Assembly (NCBI RefSeq): GCF_000372745.1 | Contig: NZ_KB889596.1 | Coordinates: forward strand, 1 to 64,000 | Source of the DNA: Embleya scabrispora DSM 41855 | GTDB taxonomy: Bacteria > Actinomycetota > Actinomycetes > Streptomycetales > Streptomycetaceae | Length of the DNA: 64,000 bases | Direction: 5' to 3' | Shown here: piece by piece, positions 25,068 to 33,020 of the stretch | Layout of the letters: the number at the start of each line of letters is the position of its first letter | Position numbering within the stretch: the first letter of the stretch is position 1 | The notes under the pieces: model-generated | Told to the model about the DNA's origin: nothing | The model's database searches: none | Seen by the model: only the letters and a program-made list of their open reading frames with translations | Program-made: the position numbers and the translations under genes

Positions 25068-25462
25068 GCCTGTCCCCGCGGGGTCTCGGCACGCCGTTCC
25101 AGGCGGGTCCCCGAACGCCGGCCGATCGACATCAGGTCGGCGGGCGCGTCGAGTTCGAGTCGGTGCCACCGTCCCCGCGGCACCACGAACGCGGCGCCGG
25201 GTCGCAGCGTGACCGGCGACTCCTCGCCGGCCCCGTCCTCGGCGCGCAGGATCATCCGTACCGCGCCCGTCCACACGCACACCACCTCGTCCGACGCCGG
25301 GTGCATCTCCCAGTGGTCGGCGTGCAGGTCGGCATCCGTCCCGGCGTGGAAGGCGGCCACCTGCCAGCCGGCCGCGGCACCGTGCATCCGGCGTTCACCG
25401 GCGCTGATCCGGCCGCCGTCGGCCAATCGGAGGGCGAATTCGAACAGGTCGACGTGAGTCAT
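25064..25462 (-). CDS. Cupin-domain protein
   Basis: Single-domain cupin of 132 residues. Motif 1 is seen around HADHWEMHPASDEVVCVWTGAVRM and motif 2 around GAAFVVPRGRWHRLEL, giving candidate metal ligands H, E and H. It is cytosolic, with no signal. First gene of the cupin-MFS operon, sharing a GTGA overlap with the exporter; it may bind or modify the exporter's substrate, which is inference. The ATG at 25462 follows GCAAGGAGTTTCG, a good ribosome site. Confidence 0.85.
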   Translation of the reverse strand: MTHVDLFEFALRLADGGRISAGERRMHGAAAGWQVAAFHAGTDADLHADHWEMHPASDEVVCVWTGAVRMILRAEDGAGEESPVTLRPGAAFVVPRGRWHRLELDAPADLMSIGRRSGTRLERRAETPRGQA

Positions 25463-25543
25463 CGAAACTCCTTGCCGCAAAGGGAGGTCGGGCGCGCCGG
25501 GCGCGCCGGGCGGGCTCGGCGGGAGGCCACCGGGACCGCGTTG

Positions 25544-25591
25544 ACGTACTCTGTACGTGAACAGCGTCAGTCGAACACGTACGTTGTACGT
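25544..25591. promoter_or_regulatory. Twin TetR operators, ACGTAC-N3-GTACGT
   Basis: Two perfect palindromes of the same design lie between the divergent cupin-MFS and TetR-ECF operons: ACGTAC TCT GTACGT at 25544-25558 and ACGTAC GTT GTACGT at 25577-25591. Their centres are 33 bp apart, close to three helical turns, so two dimers would sit on one face. The second ends 18 bases before the TetR start and must overlap its promoter or leader. A TTGACG at 25541 could be a -35 element. Confidence 0.8.
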
Positions 25592-25609
25592 AAGTCAAGG
25601 AGGAGCATC

Positions 25610-26299
25610 GTGCCCGCGCCCCGAAAGTTCAGCCGCGAGCAACTGCGCACGGCGGCCCTGTCCCTGGTCGACGCCCACGGCCTGGCCGCGCTGACCATGC
25701 GCAGCCTGGCCGCGGCGCTGGGCACCGGGGCGATGACGATCTACAACTACGTGGACGGACGCGAGGGGCTGGAGGGGCTGCTCGTCGAGGCCGTGTTGGC
25801 GGACGCGCTGCCGGCGGTCACCGAACACCCCGAGGACGCCGACTGGCGAATCGAGACACGCCGGCTCGCCGAGGCGAACTGGCGTGCCGTGCGCGCCCAT
25901 CCGGACGTCATCCCGCTGATCCTCACCCGCCGGATCGCCGACCCGGCAAGCCTGGAGCACGGCGAGGCGCTGCTGCGAGCGCTCGCCCGCAGCGGCCGGC
26001 GCGGGGCCGACCTGCTGTACGCGTTCCGCGCCGTGACCGGCTTCGTCACCGGCTTCGCCCAGGCGGAGTTGGCCGGCCCGCTGTCGATCGCGCCGGACGA
26101 GGACGTGCGGGCGATCACCGATCGGGCCCGAGCGCTGCCCGCCGAGCGCTTCCCGTACCTGATCGAGATCGCCGGCGCCGCCGCGGCGAGCACGCCCGAG
26201 ATCGAATTCCACGCCGGTCTGGACGTGTTGATCGCCGGTCTGGAAAGTCGTCCGAGCGCCGGGAACCCGGAACGGTCCGCCGGACAAGACAGGGTGTGA
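25610..26299 (+). CDS. TetR-family transcriptional repressor
   Basis: Repressor of 229 residues. The N-terminal HTH at residues about 6-55 reads FSREQLRTAALSLVDAHGLAALTMRSLAAALGTGAMTIYNYVDGREGLEGLLVEAV. A TetR_C-like helical ligand domain follows. The GTG at 25610 follows AAGGAGGAG, an optimal ribosome site. It probably binds the twin ACGTAC-N3-GTACGT sites and represses the cupin-MFS operon and itself. Its stop overlaps the ECF sigma gene start by 4 bases (GTGA), so a sigma factor is under the same control. Confidence 0.94.
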   Translation: MPAPRKFSREQLRTAALSLVDAHGLAALTMRSLAAALGTGAMTIYNYVDGREGLEGLLVEAVLADALPAVTEHPEDADWRIETRRLAEANWRAVRAHPDVIPLILTRRIADPASLEHGEALLRALARSGRRGADLLYAFRAVTGFVTGFAQAELAGPLSIAPDEDVRAITDRARALPAERFPYLIEIAGAAAASTPEIEFHAGLDVLIAGLESRPSAGNPERSAGQDRV

Positions 26300-26898
26300 C
26301 CATCACCCCGATATCCGACCGCGAGTTGTGGGAGAGGGCGTGCGCAGGTGATCCCGAGTCGTTCGGGGTCATCTTCGACCGGCACTCCCGCGCGGTCTAC
26401 AACTTCCTGTCCCGCCGCACCGCCTCCTGGGCCGAGGCCGAGGATCTGACCTCGGCGGTCTTCCTGGATGCCTGGCGCCATCGCCGCGCCGTCACGCTGG
26501 ACCGGGACAGCGCGCTGCCGTGGCTGCTGGGCATCGCCCGCAACACCGCCGCCAACGGCGGCCGGGCCCGCCGGCGCTATCAGGCGCTCAGAGAACGGCT
26601 GCCCACCCCGTCACCGACTCCCGACCACGCTCAGGACGTCGCCGATCGCATCGACGAGGAGCGCGCCCTGGTCGCGCTGCGCGCGTCCGTCGGCCGGCTG
26701 CCCGCGCACGAACGCGAGGTGATCGAACTGTGCGTCTGGAGCGGCTTGGACCAACAGGCCGCCGCCACCGCGCTCGGCGTGGCCGTGGGCACCGTCAAGT
26801 CCCGCCTGCACCGAGCCCGCCGTCGACTCGGCGACGACCTGCGTGAATACGCACCGCTCTCCCCCGACCGCCGCGTCATCGCCGAGGAGACCTCGTGA
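26296..26898 (+). CDS. ECF-type RNA polymerase sigma factor
   Basis: Sigma-70 family protein of 200 residues. Region 2 (about 15-85) contains GVIFDRHSRAVYNFLSRRTASWAEAEDLTSAVFLDAWRHR, and region 4 (about 130-185) contains LPAHEREVIELCVWSGLDQQAAATALGVAVGTVKSRLHRARRRLG. It directs RNA polymerase to its own promoter class. The GTG at 26296 overlaps the TetR stop, and its TGA overlaps the start of the membrane protein gene. The latter is the probable anti-sigma factor by position. A sigma factor cotranscribed behind a TetR repressor is an unusual layout. Confidence 0.95.
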   Translation: MTITPISDRELWERACAGDPESFGVIFDRHSRAVYNFLSRRTASWAEAEDLTSAVFLDAWRHRRAVTLDRDSALPWLLGIARNTAANGGRARRRYQALRERLPTPSPTPDHAQDVADRIDEERALVALRASVGRLPAHEREVIELCVWSGLDQQAAATALGVAVGTVKSRLHRARRRLGDDLREYAPLSPDRRVIAEETS

Positions 26899-27875
26899 TG
26901 CCCTCGAACCCGATCCCGGCCGAGCGCGACCTGCCGCACAGCGCCGCCCGCCGCAGCGAGTTGCTCGCCCTCCTCCCCTACATCGACTCCCCCGCGCCGG
27001 CAGCGCCCACGACCCGCCGGCGGACCCTGGGCCGACTGATCCCGCCGCGCCGGGTACTGCTCCCGCTGGCCGCCGCGGTGGCGGTGGGCGGCCTGGTCAC
27101 CGGGGTCCTGCTCGGGATCTCCGGCGACGACGGGGCCACCCGGATCCCGGGGCCGGCGAACTCCGGATCGGTACCCACCCCCGCACCCTCCTTCGGGGAC
27201 CGGCCGCTGTCGCTCCGGCAGGTGCCGGTACCGGCGGAGGTCGCGGTGTCCGACGCCGAAGCCGCCCGATTCGTCGCCGCATGCGCGGCCGGCGGGCTCG
27301 ACCCGGCCACCGCGAGCGGGTACCGCCCGTACTTCACGGTACGCAGCCCGCAGCCCGCCGACCCCGCGAACATGTATGCCATCGCGGTCGACGCCGCCGG
27401 GCGCAACGCGTTGCATTGTTCGGGCTCGAACCGGGCCTCGCCACACCGCATCCAGGAGGATTTCGAACTACTCACCGGGACCGTCCAGATCGACTGGGTA
27501 GAAGGCACGAAGTCCGGGCCGAGCTGGACCGACTACTCCGCGGGCCGCTACAACGCCCCCGTGGCGCGGATCACCATGGACCGGGGCACCGGCGAACGCC
27601 CGGCGATCATGGCGGGTGGCGTCTGGTACGCGGCGGAGACCGTCGGGTACACGCACGAGGCCGCCGAGGCGTTCCAGGCCGGCGGCGGTCCCCGAATCCG
27701 CGGCTACGACGCCGCGGGCAAGCTGATCTGGGACTCCGCCCGAGACGTGCCGAAGCCGGGATCGGCGGAATGTGTCCGTACCCCCGACGGCCGGGTGCTC
27801 GACTACAAGGGCCGCGTCGCACCCGATCCCGCCACGTGCCGCCCGGCCCTGCCGTGGACCGCCGGCGCCCGCTGA
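26898..27875 (+). CDS. Putative membrane partner (anti-sigma-like) of the ECF sigma factor
   Basis: Protein of 325 residues: a cytosolic N-terminus of about 50 residues (AARRSELLALLPYIDSP...), one membrane helix at about 54-75 (VLLPLAAAVAVGGLVTGVLLGI), then a large exported domain with several cysteines (FVAACAAGG, ALHCSGSN, AECVRTPDG, PATCRPALPW) that could form disulfides. No zinc-binding HxxxCxxC motif of classical ZAS anti-sigma factors is seen. The ATG at 26898 gives a TGATG junction with the sigma gene; GTG at 26895 is an alternative. Anti-sigma function is inferred from position and topology only. Confidence 0.75.
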   Translation: MPSNPIPAERDLPHSAARRSELLALLPYIDSPAPAAPTTRRRTLGRLIPPRRVLLPLAAAVAVGGLVTGVLLGISGDDGATRIPGPANSGSVPTPAPSFGDRPLSLRQVPVPAEVAVSDAEAARFVAACAAGGLDPATASGYRPYFTVRSPQPADPANMYAIAVDAAGRNALHCSGSNRASPHRIQEDFELLTGTVQIDWVEGTKSGPSWTDYSAGRYNAPVARITMDRGTGERPAIMAGGVWYAAETVGYTHEAAEAFQAGGGPRIRGYDAAGKLIWDSARDVPKPGSAECVRTPDGRVLDYKGRVAPDPATCRPALPWTAGAR

Positions 27876-27999
27876 GCATCCGCCGTCCGACCCGGTCCCC
27901 GCGCCGGCCCCATCCCCGACCGGCGTCCGTCGGCCGACCCGACACCGGCCGGCGAATGCCCGATCCGGCCTGATCTTCGCCGATCCGACCGCTGTGCCG

Positions 28000-28025
28000 G
28001 GAATGATCGCCCGGGTTCGCTCGTT
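28000..28025 (+). promoter_or_regulatory. SigR-type promoter of the 6C RNA
   Basis: GGAAT at 28000-28004 and GTT at 28023-28025 are separated by 18 bases, matching the SigR (thiol-oxidative stress ECF sigma) promoter pattern GGAAT-N18-GTT known in Streptomyces. Transcription would begin at about 28032-28034, just upstream of the structured RNA. Confidence 0.6.
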
Positions 28026-28032
28026 GTACTGA

Positions 28033-28189
28033 TCAGTCGGTGAACGGGTGTCCCCGGGCCCAACCTTTGCCGCCGCGAATTACCGTTCGGCTGGAGTCGC
28101 GGCGTGCCCCCCGCCGAGAGGTGATCCCGCTCACCGACCCAGAGCGACGGCGCCGTCCCCTCCCCCCGAGGGCGGCGCCGTCTTTGTCG
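28033..28189 (+). ncRNA. 6C small RNA (candidate)
   Basis: A structured stretch has two hairpins that each expose six cytosines, the defining trait of actinobacterial 6C RNA. Hairpin 1: CGGCG (28100-28104) with CGCCG (28112-28116), loop within TGCCCCCC. An outer stem pairs CGCCGCGA (28071-28078) with TCGCGGCG (28097-28104) as an alternative. A small GGTGA/TCACC hairpin lies at 28120-28135. Hairpin 2: GACGGCGCCG (28146-28155) with CGGCGCCGTC (28173-28182), inner stem CCCTC/GAGGG around CCCCC, followed by TTTGTC, so it also works as the terminator. The 5' end is inferred from the promoter. It precedes the LCP gene. Confidence 0.8.
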
Positions 28190-28431
28190 TCCGCCGAGGG
28201 CTTCGTCCGAGCCTCGACACGACCCGGCGGGTGCCGTGACGGACGCCATACCCGGAGCAATCACCCGCTGTGCAACCGTCGCGTGCGGTACGCCGTCCGT
28301 TCCCCCGAGGCTGCCGTTACCAATGGCGCGCAGCCGGCACATGTTCGGTCCGTTCCGGCTGCCCGGTACGGTGTCGAGCCAGTCCGCGTCAACGTGGCAT
28401 CGGTTCGACGACAGCACTCACGGGGGTCGCA

Positions 28432-30204
28432 TTGAGTTCCGCGCCGGAGTCCGGTGGTCGCCGCCGCCGCGCAAGCGCGTCGCAGCCGCAGGCGCCCGCC
28501 TCCGACGCGGCCCCGCCCACCGCCGCGACCGACGCCGGCCCCGAAGCCACCGGCGCCGACACTCCCGCCGTCCCCCGCGCCCGTCGGGCGGCCGACGGCG
28601 CATCGGGGGGCCGGGCGGCGCGCCGGGCCAAGTCCACCGGGCACGGCAAGCCCCGCCGTTTGCGCAAGCTCAAGATCACCGCGCTGGTGATGTCGGTGGT
28701 GCTGGTCGCGCTCGGGATCACCGGCTATGTGATCTGGGAGAAGCTCAACGCGAACATAAAGCACAGCAAGCTCAACACCAGCGATGTCGAGGTGCCCAAG
28801 GAGGCGCCCGACGAGTTCGGCCGCACGCCGATGAACATATTGATGATCGGCTCGGACGGCCGGAACGACCCGACCGACTGCAAGCTGGGCGGCGCCTGCG
28901 ACGGCGGCGCGCCGCGGGCGGACGTACAGATGTTGCTGCACGTGTCGGCGGACCGCAGCAACGCGTCGGTGATCAGTATTCCGCGCGATACGCGTGTGCA
29001 GATCCCGGCCTGCACCGACCCGAAGACGAAGCAGAAGTTCGCGCCGATCAACACCACCATCAACGAGAGCCTGGGCCGCGGCGGACCCGGATGCGTGGTC
29101 GGTACTTGGCAGTTGCTCACCAAGGTCCATATCGATCACTTCATGATGGTGACCTTCTCCGGCGTGGTCTCGATGGCCGACGCGGTCGGCGGCGTCGAGG
29201 TGTGCGTGCAGTCCAACATCCAGGACGAGCAGGTCGAGTACGTCAACGGTGAGCGGCACCTGGTGGGTTCACACCTGAAGCTGACCGCCGGCAAGCACAC
29301 CATCCAGGGCGAGGACGCGCTCAAGTGGCTGCGCACGCGGCACGCCTTCGAGGACGGCAGCGACGTCGGGCGCACCCACGCCCAGCACATGTACCTGAAC
29401 TCGATGGTGCGCACGCTCAAGTCGAACAGCACGATCACCAACCCGATCAAGCTGTTCAAGGTCGCCGACGCGGCGACCAAGTCGCTGACCGTCGACGACG
29501 GCCTCAACGGTCTGCAGAAGCTGACCTCGCTGGCCACCACGCTGAACAAGGTGAACACCAACCGGATCACCATGACCACGATGCCGCACGACGCGGATCC
29601 ACAGGCGCCCGAGCAACACCTGGTCCCGGCCGCGTCCGCCGAGACGCTGTTCAAGATGGTGCGCACGGATGTCGCCTTCGACAAGAACGGGCCGCCGCCG
29701 GGTACCGAGACCACCGCGCCCACCACGCCGCAATCGCCGCCCCCGCCCGCGTCGAACGTGGACAAGGCCGCGATCCGGATCACCGTGGTCGGCGCGAGCG
29801 GAAGCACCCAGGCAGGCGCGGTCGCCGAAGGGCTGGTCGCGCAGGGCTTCACCAAGGCCGCCAAGGGTCCCGCCGCGGCCAAGCGGCAGACCAGCGCGGT
29901 GATCTTCCCGGCCAAGGACCGTGACCAGGCGCAGGCCGTCGCCGACGCACTCGGGCTGCCCGCCACCGCACTGTCCCCGCAGGCGAACGCGACGCGTGTG
30001 ACGGTGCAGATCGGCACCGACTGGGGTACCGGCCCGACCTTCAAGGGCGGCACCGGCACGGCACCCCCGTCCACGCCGCCGCCTCCGCCGGCCGGCCAAC
30101 TCCCCAGCGGCTCCTCGGCCCTGAACGCTTCGGATGAAGGCGCCTGCATGAAGGTCTACACCGAGGCCAAGGACCGCAACGGCAAACCGATCTACACCTG
30201 GTAG
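28432..30204 (+). CDS. LytR-CpsA-Psr (LCP) family cell-wall glycopolymer ligase
   Basis: Protein of 590 residues. A Pro/Ala/Arg-rich cytosolic N-terminus (about 1-80) is followed by one membrane helix at about 85-105 (ALVMSVVLVALGITGYVIW). The extracytoplasmic LCP domain has NILMIGSDGR, SVISIPRDTRV, a VGGVEVCV segment and WLRTRHAFEDGSDVGRTHAQ with the catalytic Arg/Asp residues. A LytR_C domain near 440-530 (IRITVVGASGSTQAGAVAEGLVAQGF) and Pro-rich linkers complete it. It transfers glycopolymers from lipid carriers to peptidoglycan. No ATG/GTG fits; TTG at 28432 after GGGGGTCGCA is taken as start. Confidence 0.9.
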   Translation: MSSAPESGGRRRRASASQPQAPASDAAPPTAATDAGPEATGADTPAVPRARRAADGASGGRAARRAKSTGHGKPRRLRKLKITALVMSVVLVALGITGYVIWEKLNANIKHSKLNTSDVEVPKEAPDEFGRTPMNILMIGSDGRNDPTDCKLGGACDGGAPRADVQMLLHVSADRSNASVISIPRDTRVQIPACTDPKTKQKFAPINTTINESLGRGGPGCVVGTWQLLTKVHIDHFMMVTFSGVVSMADAVGGVEVCVQSNIQDEQVEYVNGERHLVGSHLKLTAGKHTIQGEDALKWLRTRHAFEDGSDVGRTHAQHMYLNSMVRTLKSNSTITNPIKLFKVADAATKSLTVDDGLNGLQKLTSLATTLNKVNTNRITMTTMPHDADPQAPEQHLVPAASAETLFKMVRTDVAFDKNGPPPGTETTAPTTPQSPPPPASNVDKAAIRITVVGASGSTQAGAVAEGLVAQGFTKAAKGPAAAKRQTSAVIFPAKDRDQAQAVADALGLPATALSPQANATRVTVQIGTDWGTGPTFKGGTGTAPPSTPPPPPAGQLPSGSSALNASDEGACMKVYTEAKDRNGKPIYTW

Positions 30205-30208
30205 CCCG

Positions 30209-30223
30209 CGGCGGCAACCGCCG
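30209..30223 (+). terminator. Short hairpin after LCP gene
   Basis: CGGCGG pairs with CCGCCG around a CAA loop, 4 bases after the LCP stop. Stable but short, with no U-tract. Confidence 0.35.
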
Positions 30224-30770
30224 TGCGACGCCTGGGCACAACCCGGTGGGCGACTCGCCGACGGGGGGTGCCCGCGAGCTCAACTCGGCGGCGAATAAAG
30301 CCGGTTCCGACCCAATCGTCCCGACGCCGGGTCGGCGGTGCGTCGGAAAGACGGTAAGGTGGCCCTACCGAAGACACTTCGTACGTCGGTTTCCGCGCCG
30401 ACGCCGTCCTCGGTGGGCAAGGACGATCGGCCGAGTCGGCCGGGTCCCAGGATGAGTCGCCGGGCTGCCCGGGACCGCCGTTCGCCCACCGACCGAGCGC
30501 ACAGCGCCACTTGCGCCACCGTCCGACGTGGGCCGGCACGCCCACGTCGAACCCTCGACCCACCGGCATTCGCCGGTCCGCTCTCCGGCTCCCGCCGGCC
30601 GAGCGGCTTCGACGCCGAACTCCCGCCGCCCCACCGGGGCGTGTCGTCCGAAGTCGGTGCGCGCACGGTCCGACCCGCAGCCGGTCCCCCGGCCGCGGCC
30701 CCCCATGCCCCGAACCACCGGCGACCGGGCCCGACCCCCGGAACCGGACGACTGAAACCAGGTGCCCTCG
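30224..30770. other. Gene-poor interval of about 550 bases
   Basis: No supported gene. One dyad, GGTA-N9-TACC (30353-30369, AGGTGGCCCT core), vaguely recalls an iron box but matches poorly. The region is otherwise Arg/Pro-rich in every frame, and promoters for the CBS gene presumably lie near its right end. Confidence 0.3.
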
Positions 30771-31220
30771 ATGACCACCATCCCCCACCATCGCACCGCC
30801 GGCCAGGCCGGCCCGCCCACCGTCGCCCAGGCCATGCGACCGGCCGAGCTGCGGATCGACACGGACACCATGGTCGACAAGGCCATCGACATCATCCACG
30901 CTGCGGACGCCGACCACGTGATCCTGCATGCCGAGGACGGCCGCTGCCTCGGCGTCGTGCGCCGGGCGCAGCTCGCGCCGTACCGAACCCGCTCGTGGTA
31001 CACCGCACGCACGCCGATCGGGAACATCACGCACGACCGAGGTCCGTTCGCCCGCCCGGAGATGCCCGCCGCCGAGGCGCTGGCCACCATGCGTGCCCGA
31101 GGCATGCGGGTGTGGGCCGTGACCGACGAGGCCGGCCGGGCCGTGGGCCTGCTGACCCCGGACTCGCTGCGCACGGTGCTCTCCGGCACCCATGACCCGC
31201 TCGGCGCCGCGGCGGCCTGA
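30771..31220 (+). CDS. CBS-domain protein
   Basis: Protein of 149 residues with two CBS motifs: residues about 16-70 (TVAQAMRPAELRIDTDTMVDKAIDIIHAADADHVILHAEDGRCLGVVRR) and about 85-140 (IGNITHDRGPFARPEMPAAEALATMRARGMRVWAVTDEAGRAVGLLTPDSLRTVL). Such pairs form a Bateman module that binds adenosyl nucleotides and reports energy state. It has no attached effector domain, so it would act on a partner protein. The ATG at 30771 is used; GTG at 30762 is possible. Its 3' end is 14 bases from the convergent OYE gene. Confidence 0.85.
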   Translation: MTTIPHHRTAGQAGPPTVAQAMRPAELRIDTDTMVDKAIDIIHAADADHVILHAEDGRCLGVVRRAQLAPYRTRSWYTARTPIGNITHDRGPFARPEMPAAEALATMRARGMRVWAVTDEAGRAVGLLTPDSLRTVLSGTHDPLGAAAA

Positions 31221-31226
31221 ACGCCG

Positions 31227-31238
31227 GACACGCCCTAG
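31227..31238. repeat. Solo MITE end (12 bp)
   Basis: GACACGCCCTAG is identical to the outer 12 bases of the right terminal repeat of the MITE (16004-16015). It lies between two convergent genes and supplies the TAG stop of the OYE-family gene. It may be a relic of an element or a preferred insertion sequence. Confidence 0.5.
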
Positions 31239-32329
31239 CCGACGTTCGCCGAAGCCGGCGGATAGTCCACGTAGCCACGCGCGCCGCCGCCGTACACGTG
31301 CTCCACCGGCGGTCCGGCGAGCGGCAGTCCCTCGGCGATCCGCGCGGGCAGGTCCGGGTTGGTGATGAACAGCCGGCCGAAGGCCACCACATCGGCCAGT
31401 TCGGCGGAGAGCAGTCGCTCGGCCGTCACCGGGTCGACCGGTGTCGGGCCGTTGTGGTTGGCGATCAGCGTGCCGGACCAGCGCGGGCGCAGGTCGGCGA
31501 GTGCGGCGTACTCACCGCGCTCCAACACGTGCAGGTAGGCCAGGCCGAGCGGGTCGAGCGCGTCGACCAGGGCTCGGTAGGTCTCGCGTGCGTGCGACTC
31601 GCGGATTTGGTTCTCCGGATTGTCCGGCGAGATCCGCAGGCCCACCCGGTCCGCGCCGATCTCGGCGGTGACCGCGGCCACCACCTCCAGCACGAAGCGC
31701 AGCTGGTTCTGTGGTGAGCCGCCGTAGCGGTCGGTGCGCAGGTTGGTGTTCTCGGCCAGGAACTGCTGGAACAGGTAGCCGTTGGCGCCGTGGATCTCGA
31801 TCCCGTCGAACCCGGCCTCGATCGCCCGACCCGCGGCGCGCGCGAACGCGGCGACCACGTCCCGGATCTCGGCGATGGTCAGCGCACGCGGTGTCACGTG
31901 CGGCAGCAGGCCCTCGCGGGTGAAGATCGGCGCCTCGGTGATCGGCACCGCGGAGGGCGCGGTCGGCGTCGCGCCGGCCAGGGTCACCGGGTGTGTCATC
32001 CGGCCGACGTGCCACAACTGGGCGAAGATCCGGCCGTCCGCGTCGTGCACGGCGGTGGTGATCTCCCGCCAACGCGCGACCTGTTCGCCGGTCCGCAGGC
32101 CCGGGATGCCAGGACCGGCCTTGCCGAGCGGGTGGACCGAGATCCCCTCGGTGATCAGCAGCCCGGCGCCGGCACGCGCGCTGTAGTACGCGGCGGCGTG
32201 TTCGCTCGGCACGCCGGTGCTGTCGTCCGCGCGGCCTCGGGTCATCGGGGCCATCGCGATTCGGTTGGGCAGGGCCGGCACGCCGTGTCGGTGCGGAGTC
32301 AGCAGCGGGTTCGTGGTGGCGGCGGTCAA
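31235..32329 (-). CDS. Old Yellow Enzyme-family flavin oxidoreductase
   Basis: FMN-dependent ene-reductase-like TIM barrel of 364 residues. Conserved features are LPNRIAMAPMTRGRADD near the N-terminus, AGAGLLITEGISVHPLGKAGPGIPGL, AQLWHVGRMTHP, the substrate-binding EIHGANGYLFQQFLAENTNLRTDRYGGS, and the C-terminal FMN loop VVAFGRLFITNPDLPARI. It reduces activated C=C bonds with NAD(P)H. No ATG or GTG fits; TTG at 32329 is the best start and gives the usual length. Downstream of the RidA gene in the same direction, 96 bases apart, so probably one operon under MarR control. Confidence 0.9.
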   Translation of the reverse strand: MTAATTNPLLTPHRHGVPALPNRIAMAPMTRGRADDSTGVPSEHAAAYYSARAGAGLLITEGISVHPLGKAGPGIPGLRTGEQVARWREITTAVHDADGRIFAQLWHVGRMTHPVTLAGATPTAPSAVPITEAPIFTREGLLPHVTPRALTIAEIRDVVAAFARAAGRAIEAGFDGIEIHGANGYLFQQFLAENTNLRTDRYGGSPQNQLRFVLEVVAAVTAEIGADRVGLRISPDNPENQIRESHARETYRALVDALDPLGLAYLHVLERGEYAALADLRPRWSGTLIANHNGPTPVDPVTAERLLSAELADVVAFGRLFITNPDLPARIAEGLPLAGPPVEHVYGGGARGYVDYPPASANVG

Positions 32330-32424
32330 CGCGGCTTCCGTTCGTTCGGGGGTCGGTTTGTGCGGGGCATCGCGGACGTCGAGCGGTCGAGTGCGGCGGC
32401 GGCGGTCGCGCGGGTCTCGGGGAT

Positions 32425-32847
32425 TCAGCGGTCGAGCGCGGTGACCTCGACCTCGATCAGCCAGTCCGGCCGGGCGAGCGAGGAGACCTCCAGGAGGGTG
32501 TCCGCCGGGTACGGCCGGGACAGGAACTCCTCGCGCAAAACGATCACGTCGTCCAGGTTCTCGGCCATGTTCCGGACGAAGATGCCGACCTTGACCACGT
32601 CGGCGAGGGTCGCTCCCGCCTCGGCGAGCACTCGTTCCACGTTGCGAAACGCCTGCCGGCCCTGTTCCGCGAAGCCGCCCTCGACGGTGCGCCCGTCCTC
32701 GTCGAAGCCGGCCTGCCCGGACACGAAGATCAGGCCGCCGGCCCGGATGGCCTGCGAGATCCGGTAGGGCTCGTACCAGTCCGGCGTGGTCGCGATGCGC
32801 TCGATCGGGGCGGCGGCGTCGGCGGCGGTCGTGGTGGAGATGGTCAT
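32425..32847 (-). CDS. RidA/YjgF-family deaminase-like protein
   Basis: Protein of 140 residues with the chorismate-mutase-like trimer fold of RidA. Typical segments are GGLIFVSGQAGFDEDGRTVEGGFAEQGRQAFRNVERVLAEAGATLADVVKVGIFVRNMAENLDDV, with the conserved Arg in FVRN, and the closing RPDWLIEVEVTALDR. RidA proteins hydrolyse reactive enamines/imines. Here it may protect against products of the flavin enzyme encoded downstream, which is inference. ATG at 32847. Its promoter region carries the TGCATGCA operator shared with the divergent MarR gene. Confidence 0.92.
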   Translation of the reverse strand: MTISTTTAADAAAPIERIATTPDWYEPYRISQAIRAGGLIFVSGQAGFDEDGRTVEGGFAEQGRQAFRNVERVLAEAGATLADVVKVGIFVRNMAENLDDVIVLREEFLSRPYPADTLLEVSSLARPDWLIEVEVTALDR

Positions 32848-32870
32848 GGTTGCTCCCGAATCCAAGAAAG

Positions 32871-32903
32871 TGCATGCACATACATTGTTTGCTTGTGCAT
32901 GCA
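32871..32903. promoter_or_regulatory. MarR operator, TGCATGCACA inverted repeat
   Basis: TGCATGCACA (32871-32880) and TGTGCATGCA (32894-32903) form a perfect 10-bp inverted repeat with a 13-base spacer, each half itself containing the palindrome TGCATGCA. A partial copy, TGCATGTA, lies at 32915-32922. The region is AT-rich against its surroundings and sits between the divergent RidA and MarR genes. Confidence 0.8.
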
Positions 32904-33020
32904 TAATCTGGCACTGCATGTAACCTGCTGTCAACAGCGGTCTCCCGCTCCGCCGCCCCGCGGCCGACGGGAGTTCGACCGGATGGACCGCTCGACCGAA
33001 CGCGAAAGGGGACGGGTGCC

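Noticed and set aside
28048-28435. Short reading frames across 28.05-28.4 kb
   Set aside because: They overlap the structured 6C RNA and its terminator and are Pro/Arg-rich without ribosome sites.
30353-30369. Possible iron box (GGTA-N9-TACC)
   Set aside because: Matches a DtxR-type consensus poorly and does not neighbour an iron-related gene.
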